This document shows positions 47,386 to 55,276 of a stretch of DNA of 64,000 nucleotides, one piece after another. Source of the stretch: Planctomyces sp. SH-PL14 (lineage in GTDB: Bacteria > Planctomycetota > Planctomycetia > Planctomycetales > Planctomycetaceae). A program made the translations under genes and the position numbers. Where the stretch lies: assembly GCF_001610835.1 (NCBI RefSeq), contig NZ_CP011270.1, forward strand, positions 5,474,001 to 5,538,000. Reading direction: 5' to 3'. Each line of letters starts with the position of its first letter. The first letter of the stretch is position 1. The notes under the pieces are model-generated. The model ran no database searches. It was not told where the DNA came from and was given only the letters and a program-made list of their open reading frames with translations.

Positions 47386-48423
47386 ATGCCCGCCACGCTT
47401 GCTCCGCCGACGACCCGCAAGTTTCACTTCGGCCTGACGGTCTCGGACCTCGACCGTTCGGTCGACTTCTACCGCATCCTCCTCGGGGCGGAGCCGGCGA
47501 AGCACTATGCGGACTACGCTAAGTTCTCGGTCGAAGACCCGCCGGTCGTCCTGGCCCTGCACCCAGGGAAGTTCGCGACGAGCGGAGCGCTCAACCACGT
47601 CGGGTTCCGGCTGGAGAACTCGGAAGCGCTCGTGCGGGTCCAGGAGCGGCTGGAGCTGCAGGGGATCCGGACGCAGCGGGAAGAGGGGGTCGAGTGCTGC
47701 TACGCCCTCCAGACCAAGTTCTGGGTCCCGGACCCGGACGGGAATCTGTGGGAGGTCTACACCCTCCATGAGGACCTCGATCACTCCGGCTTCGGCGGCG
47801 ATGGGCAAGGCATGCCCCCGAAGCCCGGCGTGTCGGCGGCAGCGGTGACGTGGGACCACATGCTGATTCATCCCATTCCGAGCCGCATTCCGCACGAGGA
47901 CGGGACCGTCGATGAGGTCCGGCTGGAAGGGACGTTCAACATGAGCGTCCCGGCCGAGACGCGGCAGGCCCTCGTGGCCGAGGCGTTCCGTGTCCTGCGT
48001 CCCGGCGGCCGGATCTGGATCCACGGCCTCGTCGCCGACCGGCCCTTCACCGACAAGCCGAACCTTCCCGGTCCGGCCGCGATGGTTCAGTGGATCCCGG
48101 TCGAAACGCTTCCCGCCGAGGAGCTCGCGCAGGCCGGGTTCATCGGGCTCAACTACGACAAGCTGGGCGACATCCACTGTTTCCGCGTCAACGGGACGGA
48201 GCTGCGGCAGCTCCAGCTGGCCGGGTTCAAGCCGACCACGTCGGCCGACGAGCAGGATCACTACGTCCTGTACCGCGGTCCGCTGGAACAGGTGACGGAC
48301 GACCGGCAGCGGATCTACCGCCGCGGAGTCCGGGTGCCGGTCGACGCCGCCACCTGGTCGTTGTTCCGCCAGTCTCCCTACGACGAACACTTCACCTGCT
48401 TCCGCTGCGCGACCTCGCGCTGA
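47386..48423 (+). CDS. ArsI/CadI-like VOC domain fused to partial methyltransferase (copy 2)
   Basis: 345 residues from ATG 47386. VOC domain: KFHFGLTVSDLDRSVDFYRILLGAEPAKHYADYAKFSVEDPPVVLAL, His14, His71 (NHVGFRL), Glu123 (LWEVYTL). Here the vicinal pair Cys104-Cys105 (EEGVECCYALQTKFWVPDPDG) is kept, as in ArsI C-As lyases and CadI. The C-terminal half parallels copy 1: VDEVRLEGTFNMS, AFRVLRPGGRIWIHGLV, HYVLYRGPLEQVTDDRQRIYRRGVRVPV, ending FTCFRC. Tandem duplicate of copy 1, 82 bp downstream. No ArsR regulator or arsenate reductase is nearby, so the arsenic link is only by family. Confidence 0.75.
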   Translation: MPATLAPPTTRKFHFGLTVSDLDRSVDFYRILLGAEPAKHYADYAKFSVEDPPVVLALHPGKFATSGALNHVGFRLENSEALVRVQERLELQGIRTQREEGVECCYALQTKFWVPDPDGNLWEVYTLHEDLDHSGFGGDGQGMPPKPGVSAAAVTWDHMLIHPIPSRIPHEDGTVDEVRLEGTFNMSVPAETRQALVAEAFRVLRPGGRIWIHGLVADRPFTDKPNLPGPAAMVQWIPVETLPAEELAQAGFIGLNYDKLGDIHCFRVNGTELRQLQLAGFKPTTSADEQDHYVLYRGPLEQVTDDRQRIYRRGVRVPVDAATWSLFRQSPYDEHFTCFRCATSR

Positions 48424-48453
48424 ATGTTCAGCAGGCGGTCCCGCGTTGTTGAG

Positions 48454-48867
48454 TCACCCTCGTAAATTCAAAATGTATTGAGGAACGATGCCTTCAAGTT
48501 CTCGCTTCACCGTCCTTTCGAGCACTCGCCAAAGGGCATCGAAGTGCTGAAGCTCGGGGTACTCGCGGGGACCATAGCCGGAAACCAGAACGGAGAACTC
48601 CTCTTCGCCGTCCTGCACCTTGAGGACTCGAGCTCCAAGATCCTCCATAGGATATTCGTATCGATCACGCAGTCCCTTGAGAGGCCCGACGAACGGACGA
48701 AAGAGGTCGGGCTGAATGAGAAACGTCCGCTCCCATCGATGGGATTTGTAGTCGAACCATCTCGCCTCCAGGGACGCGTCCTCGCCGATCGTCTGGAGAG
48801 ACCAACCGAAAAGGAACTCGGAAAACCCCGAGTACAGGGCGGCCTCCATCGCGAGCAACTTGGCCAT
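48454..48867 (-). CDS. Hypothetical host protein
   Basis: 137 residues from ATG 48867 with GGAGGG upstream (MAKLLAMEAALYSGFSEFLFGWSLQTIGEDASLEARWFDYKSHRWERTFLIQPDLFRPFVGPLKGLRDRYEYP...). It lies convergent with the VOC operon and divergent from the PQQ gene. It reads as a soluble alpha/beta protein; I recognise no family. Confidence 0.6.
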   Translation of the reverse strand: MAKLLAMEAALYSGFSEFLFGWSLQTIGEDASLEARWFDYKSHRWERTFLIQPDLFRPFVGPLKGLRDRYEYPMEDLGARVLKVQDGEEEFSVLVSGYGPREYPELQHFDALWRVLERTVKRELEGIVPQYILNLRG

Positions 48868-48963
48868 GACTTTGTCCCTCCTCCCCGTCGCCCTTCCGCC
48901 CCTCAACACGTGACTTGGAAAGATACCGAGTCCGTGCGTGAACATCGTTCCCGGAGTTCTCCC

Positions 48964-50247
48964 ATGAGTGTCCGACGTCTGTTGATGATTGTCACTGTCT
49001 GGACACTCGCGGGTTCGTTCGAGATCCCGTCGCTCGCCGGCGACTGGCCGCAGTGGCTGGGGCCGAACCGCAACGGAGTCTCCGAGGAAGTCGTTGAGGC
49101 CTGGAAAAAGTTCCCGAAGGCCAAGTGGAAGCGGACGACCGCCAGCGGCTTCGCCTGCCCCGTCGTGGCCGACGGTATCGTCTACGTCCACACCTCCGTC
49201 CCCAAGGAGGACAAGGAAGAGGTCATCGCGATCGACGCCGTGACGGGCGAGGACCGCTGGACCGACTCCTATTCCCGCGCGGTCTTCCGCAGCCAGCTCG
49301 GCGTCGGGCCGCGGGCGACTCCCAGCGTGATCAAGGGGAAGCTGGTGACGACGGGGATCACGGGGGTCATCACCGGCTACGACGCCAAGAGCGGCAAGCG
49401 GCTGTGGCAGATCAATCCCTGGGAAGACCTCAAGATTCCGCGGCCGAATTTCGGCGTCTGCGCGTCGCCGGTAATCGTCGACGACCGGCTCATCGTGGCG
49501 GTCGGAGGGGAAGGGGCGAGCATCGTCGCCTATGACGTCGAGACCGGCAAAGAGGCGTGGAAGACGCTCGACGAGCCCGCGGGGTCGGCCTCGCCGATCG
49601 TCGTCACGCGGGGCGAAGGAGACCAGAAACGGAACGAAGTCGTCGTCCAGACGACGCTCCGGCTCGTCTCGCTCAATCCGAAGGACGGCTCGATCTACTG
49701 GGAGCATCCGCTCGTTTTCCAGCCGAGCGGCGTCTCGCCGACCTCGCTCGTGCAGGGGAACCTCCTGATCTGCTCGACGCAGGACACCGGGACGCTGGCC
49801 CTCAAGATCCCGGGCAAGGATGAGACGGCCCCTCCCGCGCTCGAATGGTGGAAGCAGGACCTTGCGAGCTATTTCTCGACGGGGAGCCTCGACGCCAAGG
49901 GGCGGGCGTTCATCGTCACGAACCAGGTGATGCCGCTGCCGCGGGCCGATGTCCGCTGCGTCGATGTGAAGTCCGGGGACGAGAAGTGGGTCAAGACGGG
50001 GCTCGGCTACTTCCATGTCGGGATCATCGTCCTGGCCGACGGAAAGCTCCTCACGCTCGACGACGCCGGGACGCTCGTCCTGGCGGACCCGACCGACACG
50101 GAGTTCAAAGAGCTGGCCCGGGCGAAGGTCTGCGGCGGGACGTTCTGCAACCCGGTCCTGTCGAACGGATCGCTTTTCGTCCGGGACAGTGACGACATCG
50201 CCTGTTTCGATCTGCGGGGGAAGGCCGAAGAACCGGCGAAAGAGTAG
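48964..50247 (+). CDS. Secreted PQQ-like beta-propeller protein
   Basis: 427 residues from ATG 48964 with a signal peptide (MSVRRLLMIVTVWTLAGSFEIPSLAG). DWPQWLGPNRNGVSEE is the typical start of planctomycete outer-membrane PQQ-repeat proteins. Blades such as VVADGIVYVHTSV, VITGYDAKSGKRLWQINPW, IVAYDVETGKEAWKTLDEP and LLTLDDAGTLVLAD repeat the W/A-x-D-x-x-T/S-G-x-x-W pattern. BamB-like scaffold or quinone-free propeller; the role is unknown. Confidence 0.88.
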   Translation: MSVRRLLMIVTVWTLAGSFEIPSLAGDWPQWLGPNRNGVSEEVVEAWKKFPKAKWKRTTASGFACPVVADGIVYVHTSVPKEDKEEVIAIDAVTGEDRWTDSYSRAVFRSQLGVGPRATPSVIKGKLVTTGITGVITGYDAKSGKRLWQINPWEDLKIPRPNFGVCASPVIVDDRLIVAVGGEGASIVAYDVETGKEAWKTLDEPAGSASPIVVTRGEGDQKRNEVVVQTTLRLVSLNPKDGSIYWEHPLVFQPSGVSPTSLVQGNLLICSTQDTGTLALKIPGKDETAPPALEWWKQDLASYFSTGSLDAKGRAFIVTNQVMPLPRADVRCVDVKSGDEKWVKTGLGYFHVGIIVLADGKLLTLDDAGTLVLADPTDTEFKELARAKVCGGTFCNPVLSNGSLFVRDSDDIACFDLRGKAEEPAKE

Positions 50248-50313
50248 ATCCGGTTGCGGTAGGATGTGTCACAATGGCGGCGGCGTTCGTGGGAGCATGG
50301 GGGACAGAAGACG

Positions 50314-51894
50314 ATGGTGAGAACGTGGATCGCCGCCGCGCTGTTTGGCCTCGCGCTCCTGGCGTTGCCGCAGGGCGTCATTCACGCCGCGGAACCGCAG
50401 GATGTGGCGCGGGCCATCGACGCGCAGCTGGAGTCGCGGCTGAAGGCGGAGGGGATCGCTCCCGCGCCGCTGGCTGACGACGCCGAGTTCTACCGGCGGC
50501 TGTCGCTCGATCTCATCGGCCGGATTCCGACGGAGGACGAGGCCCGGGCGTTCCTCGATGCCCAGGGCCCGCGGAAGCGCGAGGCGGCGATCGACCGGAT
50601 GCTGGAGAGCGCCGAGCATACGGAGCACTTCGCGAACGTCTGGCGGGCGCTCCTTCTCCCCGAGGCCGAGACCGACCGCCAGATCCGCTACTTCCTGCCG
50701 GGCTTCGAGGCCTGGCTGCGGAAGCGGCGGGAGGAGAACGCCGGCTTCGATCGCATCGTCCGCGAACTGCTGACCGTGCCGATCACCGGCACGGAGGCCC
50801 GCCCGCAGCTCGTCCTGACCGACCTCCGCTCACCGAACCCGATCGCGTTCATTGCCGCCAAGGAGGCGGACCCGGGCAAGCTCGCCGCAACCGCCACTCG
50901 GCTGTTCCTCGGCATCCGGCTCGAATGTGCCCAGTGCCACAACCACCCGTTCGACAAGTGGACCCAGGAGCAGTTCTGGAATCAGGCGGCGTTCTTCGCC
51001 GGGGTCCAGCGGAAGGGGCGCGGGCCGTTTTCGCCCGTCCTCGAGAAGCCCGAGACCCGCACGATCGCGCTCATGAGCGACGCGTCGAAGACCGTTCCGG
51101 CGGTGTTCCTCGACGGGCAGGACCCGCAGCTGCGAGACGAGGACCGGCCCCGGCTGCAGCTCGCGCGGTGGATGACCACGCGGGAGAACCCGTACTTCGC
51201 CCAGGCGACCGTCAACCGCGTCTGGGGGCAGCTCCTCGGCCGGGGGATCGTCGATCCGGTCGACGACTTTCATGAGTCGAATCCCGCCAGCCACCCGGAG
51301 CTCCTGGCCTTCCTGGCGGACGACTTCAACAGCTCCGGCTTCGACCTGACGCGGCTCTACCGGGTTCTGTGCCGGACCGAGGCGTATCAGCGGACGAGCC
51401 GGCAGAACGAGACGGCGCAGTCCAATCCCCAGGCGTTTGCCCGGATGTCGGTCAAGCCGATGTCGGGAGAGCAGTTCTACGACAGCCTCGCCCAGGCGGT
51501 CCGGCTCGAGCAGCGGCCCCCGTCCAAGATCATGACCCGTAACGAAGACCCGGTCCGCCGCCGGTTCCTCGATACCTTCGGCCCTCAAGGCGACCAGCGC
51601 GATCCCGACACGTCGGTCATCCAGGCCCTGACCCTCATGAACGGGCCGCTCATCGGGCAGGCGACCGGCGGAGAGTCGCGGCTGCTGTCGGCCCTCAAGG
51701 CAACCCACGGCGACGACCGGGAGCGGATCGTCGAATCGCTCTACCTCGCCGCTTTGAGCCGCCGGCCGACGGACGAGGAGAAGGTCCGCATCGGCCGGCA
51801 TCTCGACGGGGGACCGGCCGAAGAACGCGACCGGCGGCTGGGGGACGTGCTCTGGACGCTCCTCAACAGCGCGGAGTTCCGCTGGAACCATTGA
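50314..51894 (+). CDS. DUF1549/DUF1553 protein
   Basis: 526 residues from ATG 50314 with a signal peptide (WIAAALFGLALLALPQGVIHA). DUF1549 part: FYRRLSLDLIGRIPTEDEARAFL, then LECAQCHNHPFDKWTQEQFWNQAAFF with a CxxCH. DUF1553 part: ARWMTTRENPYFAQATVNRVWGQLLGRGIVDPVDDFHESNPASHPELL ... SGFDLTRLYRVLCRTEAYQRTS, ending LWTLLNSAEFRWNH. Unlike the protein at 55277-57745, it lacks the N-terminal PSCyt1 haem domain. Paired with the DUF1501 gene that follows after 29 bp, as usual in planctomycetes. Confidence 0.92.
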   Translation: MVRTWIAAALFGLALLALPQGVIHAAEPQDVARAIDAQLESRLKAEGIAPAPLADDAEFYRRLSLDLIGRIPTEDEARAFLDAQGPRKREAAIDRMLESAEHTEHFANVWRALLLPEAETDRQIRYFLPGFEAWLRKRREENAGFDRIVRELLTVPITGTEARPQLVLTDLRSPNPIAFIAAKEADPGKLAATATRLFLGIRLECAQCHNHPFDKWTQEQFWNQAAFFAGVQRKGRGPFSPVLEKPETRTIALMSDASKTVPAVFLDGQDPQLRDEDRPRLQLARWMTTRENPYFAQATVNRVWGQLLGRGIVDPVDDFHESNPASHPELLAFLADDFNSSGFDLTRLYRVLCRTEAYQRTSRQNETAQSNPQAFARMSVKPMSGEQFYDSLAQAVRLEQRPPSKIMTRNEDPVRRRFLDTFGPQGDQRDPDTSVIQALTLMNGPLIGQATGGESRLLSALKATHGDDRERIVESLYLAALSRRPTDEEKVRIGRHLDGGPAEERDRRLGDVLWTLLNSAEFRWNH

Positions 51895-51923
51895 GACAAC
51901 GCTACGACTCTGGAGAATCGCCG

Positions 51924-53234
51924 ATGGCCGCCCCGACCCCCTTTGAACGATTGCTGAGCCGCCGCAACTGGCTCCTGGGCTCGACCCTGGCCGGTGCCTC
52001 GGCGACCGGATGGTTGCCGCTCCTGGCGCGGGACACCGTGGCGAAGGGGCCGAAGCGGTCGTGCCTCGTTTTGTGGATGAACGGCGGGCCGAGCCAGACC
52101 GACACGTTCGACATGAAGCCGGGCCACGCCAACGGCGGTCCCTACAAGGCGATCCAGACGAGCGCCCCCGGGATCGAGGTCTGCGAGCACCTTCCGGAAA
52201 TCGCGAAGTGGATGCACCAGTTTGCCGTCGTGCGGTCGATGAGCACGCGGGAAGGGGACCACGGCCGCGCGACCGAAGACCTGCGGACCGGCTACCGCCC
52301 CCAGGGGCCGATCCAGTTCCCGATCCTCGGCTCGCTGGTCTCGAACGAGTGCGGCCCCCAGGCGGGAGACCTGCCGAACTACGTCAGCATCCTCTCCCGC
52401 GGGCTGTTCCGCGCCGGGATTCCGCCCGCCGGGTTCCTCGGCACGGAGTTCGCGCCGCTGCTCGTCGATGGGGGCGGCGGAGGCGGAGCGGACCGCAAGC
52501 TGACCGTCGAGAACCTGGCGCTGGCCCGGGGCGTTTCCACCGATCAGTCGAGCGACCGTCTCGCTCTCCTGGGGGAGATCGAAAAGCCGTTCCTCGAGGG
52601 CCGGCCGGGGATCGCCGCCGAGGGGCACCGGACCGCCTACGCGCGGGGGATGCGGCTGATGAGCGCCCGGGCCGCGGAGGCGTTCGACCTCGACAAGGAG
52701 TCTCCCGAGACCCAGGCCCGGTACGGGACGTCGATGTTCAGCCAGGGCTGTCTCCTGGCCCGGCGGCTCCTCGAACGGGACGTGCCGTTCGTCGAGGTCT
52801 CGCTCGGCGGGTGGGACACGCACTACGACAACTTCGATTCGGTGAAGAACCTGTGTGGCACGCTCGATAAGCCGTGGGCCGCGCTCATGCAGGACCTCCA
52901 GGATCGCGGGCGGTTGGAGTCGACGACGATCGTCTGGATGGGAGAGTTCGGCCGGACCCCGGCGATCAATCCGCAGGGGGGCCGCGATCACTATCCCAAG
53001 GCGTGGACCGCGCTCATCGGCGGGGGCGGCGTGCAGGGAGGAGCGGTCGTCGGCGGGACCGGCGCCGACGGGCTGACGGTCGAGGACCGGCCGGTTTCGA
53101 CGCCGGACTTCCTGGCGACGATCCTGCTGTCGCTCGGCCTCGATCCGCAGAAGCAGAACCTCTCGAACGTCGGCCGCCCGATCCGTCTGACGGACCCCGT
53201 CGCCAACCCCGTCCGCGAGATCGTGAAGGGGTGA
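51924..53234 (+). CDS. DUF1501 protein, Tat-exported
   Basis: 436 residues from ATG 51924 (GGAG upstream). A twin-arginine type start (LLSRRNWLLGSTLAGASATGW) precedes an alkaline-phosphatase/sulfatase-fold domain: SCLVLWMNGGPSQTDTFDMKPG, EGDHGRATEDLRTGYRP, FVEVSLGGWDTHYDNF and VWMGEFGRTPAINPQGGRDHYPKAWTALIGGGGVQGG. These D, H and G motifs are the family hallmark. Always found with DUF1549/1553 proteins; the substrate is unknown, possibly sulfated polysaccharide. Confidence 0.92.
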   Translation: MAAPTPFERLLSRRNWLLGSTLAGASATGWLPLLARDTVAKGPKRSCLVLWMNGGPSQTDTFDMKPGHANGGPYKAIQTSAPGIEVCEHLPEIAKWMHQFAVVRSMSTREGDHGRATEDLRTGYRPQGPIQFPILGSLVSNECGPQAGDLPNYVSILSRGLFRAGIPPAGFLGTEFAPLLVDGGGGGGADRKLTVENLALARGVSTDQSSDRLALLGEIEKPFLEGRPGIAAEGHRTAYARGMRLMSARAAEAFDLDKESPETQARYGTSMFSQGCLLARRLLERDVPFVEVSLGGWDTHYDNFDSVKNLCGTLDKPWAALMQDLQDRGRLESTTIVWMGEFGRTPAINPQGGRDHYPKAWTALIGGGGVQGGAVVGGTGADGLTVEDRPVSTPDFLATILLSLGLDPQKQNLSNVGRPIRLTDPVANPVREIVKG

Positions 53235-53690
53235 TGCCTTCCAAGGCCGAGAAGCGACCTCGTCCCGTTCTCAAGCTCGCGTGTCGAAGGCTTCAAAGGC
53301 GTTGCATCGCCACGACTGAGCCACACCGACGAAGCCATCTCTGCGCTCGGCTGGCTCCTGATGAGAAGAGGTTGGAAACACGGAGACGCAGAGGACACGG
53401 AGAGGGACGGTCGGAGAGCAGAGTATGCGAGGCGTTTCGGGAGAGAGTGGAAGCCACAGATCAACACGGATGGACACAGATCGAAGCAGGAAGCCGACCC
53501 ATTAGCCTGCCCTCCGGTCTCTTTCGTCTCCGTCTCCTCTGCGCCTCTGTGTTTCTGAATTTCAGTCCGCGTTTCTCAATCTCAGTCCGTCTCGCGGAAG
53601 CGCGATACGTCGTTTCCGATCCCTCGCTGGCGCTTCGGGCTGGTGGTGGCGAGACACCCGCGAAAAGAGGTTCGCCACGTCCGGCACGGG
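53235..53690. other. Intergenic region with inverted dispersed repeat
   Basis: 456 bp between two convergent DUF1501 genes, without a convincing gene. The middle (53375-53555) is a palindromic repeat element described separately; the rest shows nothing clear. Confidence 0.6.
53375..53555. repeat. Palindromic repeat element of about 180 bp
   Basis: Left arm at 53375-53402 (GAAACACGGAGACGCAGAGG...) and right arm at about 53528-53555 (...CTCTGTGTTTC) are complementary over about 28 bases with few mismatches. The inside holds a CCACAGATCAACACGGAT unit, found again at 59452-59472. It looks like a small non-coding, MITE-like repeat. Confidence 0.6.
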
Positions 53691-55121
53691 TCACGCCAGG
53701 ATGTCTTTGACGACCCGCCCGTGGACGTCGGTCAGCCGGAAGTCGCGGCCGCTGTAGCGGAAGGTGAGCCGCTCGTGGTCGAGGCCCAGCAGGTGCAGCA
53801 GCGTGGCGTGCAGGTCGTGGATGTGGACCTTGTTCCGGACGGCGAAGTAGCCGTAGTCGTCCGTTTCGCCGTACCGCATCCCCCCCTTCACGCCGCCGCC
53901 GGCCATCCACATCGTGAAGCCTTCGGGGTTGTGGTCCCGGCCCTTGTTCCCTTCGACCGTCGGCGTCCGGCCGAACTCGCCCCCCCAGAGGACGAGCGTG
54001 TCATTCAGCAGCCCGCGGTTCTTGAGGTCGGTCAGGAGGCCGGCGATCGGGAGGTCGACTTCGCGGGCGTTCTTGGTGTGTCCTTCGAAGAGGTCGCTGT
54101 GCTGGTCCCACTGGACCTTGGAGTCGCTGTGGGTCACCTGCACGAAGCGGACCCCCCGCTCGGAGAACCGCCGGGCCATGAGGCACTGCCGGCCGAAGTC
54201 CGCCGTCACGGGATCGCCGAGGCCGTAGAGCTGGTGGGTCGCTTCCGTCTCCTGCGAGACGTCCTGGACCTCGGGCATCGACGTCTGCATCCGGAAGGCG
54301 AGCTCGAAGGAGGCGATCCGCCCTTCGAGGTCGCGGTCGGGGCCGGTCTCTTCGAGGTGCGTGCGGTTCATCCGGGCCAGGAGGTCGAGCTGCCGCCGCT
54401 GCTCGTCGCGTGAGTAGCGGCCGTTGGCGATGTGCCGGACGATCGCCTGCTGGGCCGGGATGCCGGCGTGGCCGATCGGCGTTCCCTGGTTGGTCGTCGG
54501 CAGGAAGGCGGCGCTCCAGTTGTTGACGCCGCCGTGGGCCAGCGTCGGGCAGATCGTGACGAACGACGGCAGGTTGTGGTTCTCGGTCCCCAGGCCGTAG
54601 CTGACCCAGGAGCCCAGGCTGGGGCGGACGAAGGTGTCGCTGCCGGTGTGGAGCTTGAGCAGGGCTCCGCCGTGGGCGGGGTTGGTGCCGTGGAGCGAGT
54701 TGATGACGCACAGGTCGTCGACCCGCTGGGCCACGTGCGGGAAGAGCTCGCTGACTTCCAGGCCGCTCTCGCCGTGCTTCTCGAACTTCCACGGCGACTT
54801 CATCAGGTTGCCGGTCTTGGCGAACGTGACCCGCGGCTTGTCGAAGGGGAGGGGCTTGCCGTCGTCCCGCGTCAGGAGGGGCTTGGGGTCGAACGTGTCG
54901 ATGTGCGACGGCCCCCCTTTCATGAACAGGAAGATCACCCGCTTGGCCCGCGGAGCGAAGTGCGGCGCCAGCTCCGACACCTTCTTCTCAAGCGCCGCCG
55001 TCCCCTCCTTGGCCCGTGCCTCGTCGGCCAGGAGAGCCGACAGCGCCAGATGCCCGAACCCGACGGCAGAGGTCTGAAGCAATCGGCGGCGGCTGGTCGG
55101 CGGAGCAGGGACGAACTTCAT
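53691..55121 (-). CDS. DUF1501 protein, Tat-exported
   Basis: 476 residues. Twin-arginine start (TSRRRLLQTSAVGFGHLALSALLAD), then the DUF1501 motifs: KRVIFLFMKGGPSHIDTFDPKP, NPAHGGALLKLHTGSDTFVRPSLGSWVSYGLG, VRFVQVTHSDSKVQWDQHSDLFEGHTKNAREVD and LVLWGGEFGRTPTVEGNKGRDHNPEGFTMWMAGGGVKGG, with HDLHATLLHLLGLDHERLTFRYSGRDFRLTDV at the end. Partner of the PSCyt1-DUF1549-DUF1553 protein upstream; a 155-bp gap holds a palindromic repeat. Confidence 0.93.
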   Translation of the reverse strand: MKFVPAPPTSRRRLLQTSAVGFGHLALSALLADEARAKEGTAALEKKVSELAPHFAPRAKRVIFLFMKGGPSHIDTFDPKPLLTRDDGKPLPFDKPRVTFAKTGNLMKSPWKFEKHGESGLEVSELFPHVAQRVDDLCVINSLHGTNPAHGGALLKLHTGSDTFVRPSLGSWVSYGLGTENHNLPSFVTICPTLAHGGVNNWSAAFLPTTNQGTPIGHAGIPAQQAIVRHIANGRYSRDEQRRQLDLLARMNRTHLEETGPDRDLEGRIASFELAFRMQTSMPEVQDVSQETEATHQLYGLGDPVTADFGRQCLMARRFSERGVRFVQVTHSDSKVQWDQHSDLFEGHTKNAREVDLPIAGLLTDLKNRGLLNDTLVLWGGEFGRTPTVEGNKGRDHNPEGFTMWMAGGGVKGGMRYGETDDYGYFAVRNKVHIHDLHATLLHLLGLDHERLTFRYSGRDFRLTDVHGRVVKDILA

Positions 55122-55160
55122 TCGCTTCTCTGTGGATTCAGGAGATTGAGGAGAGAAGAG

Positions 55161-55261
55161 TTAAACACCAAGACACCAAGGAGGCACAAAGAGCACAAAG
55201 GATCTGCCTCGGGGATGAGTCCTTGGTGTCCTTGGTGAAATCTTTGTGTCTTGGTGTTTAA
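55161..55261. repeat. 101-bp palindromic repeat between the cytochrome and DUF1501 genes
   Basis: The ends TTAAACACCAAGACA (55161-55175) and TGTCTTGGTGTTTAA (55247-55261) are exact complements. The inner parts (CCAAGGAGGCACAAAG; CCTTGGTG...TCTTTG) pair partly. It can fold as a long hairpin. Its sequence differs from the 53.4 and 59.6 kb repeats. MITE-like. Confidence 0.65.
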
Positions 55262-55276
55262 TCCTGATCCGCCGAT

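Noticed and set aside
43983-47420. Very long open frame on the minus strand (over 1100 codons) opposite the PhyH, MFS and VOC genes
   Set aside because: It is antisense to genes with clear domains, has Arg/Gly/Asp-rich shadow composition and no family features; such frames are common in GC-rich DNA.
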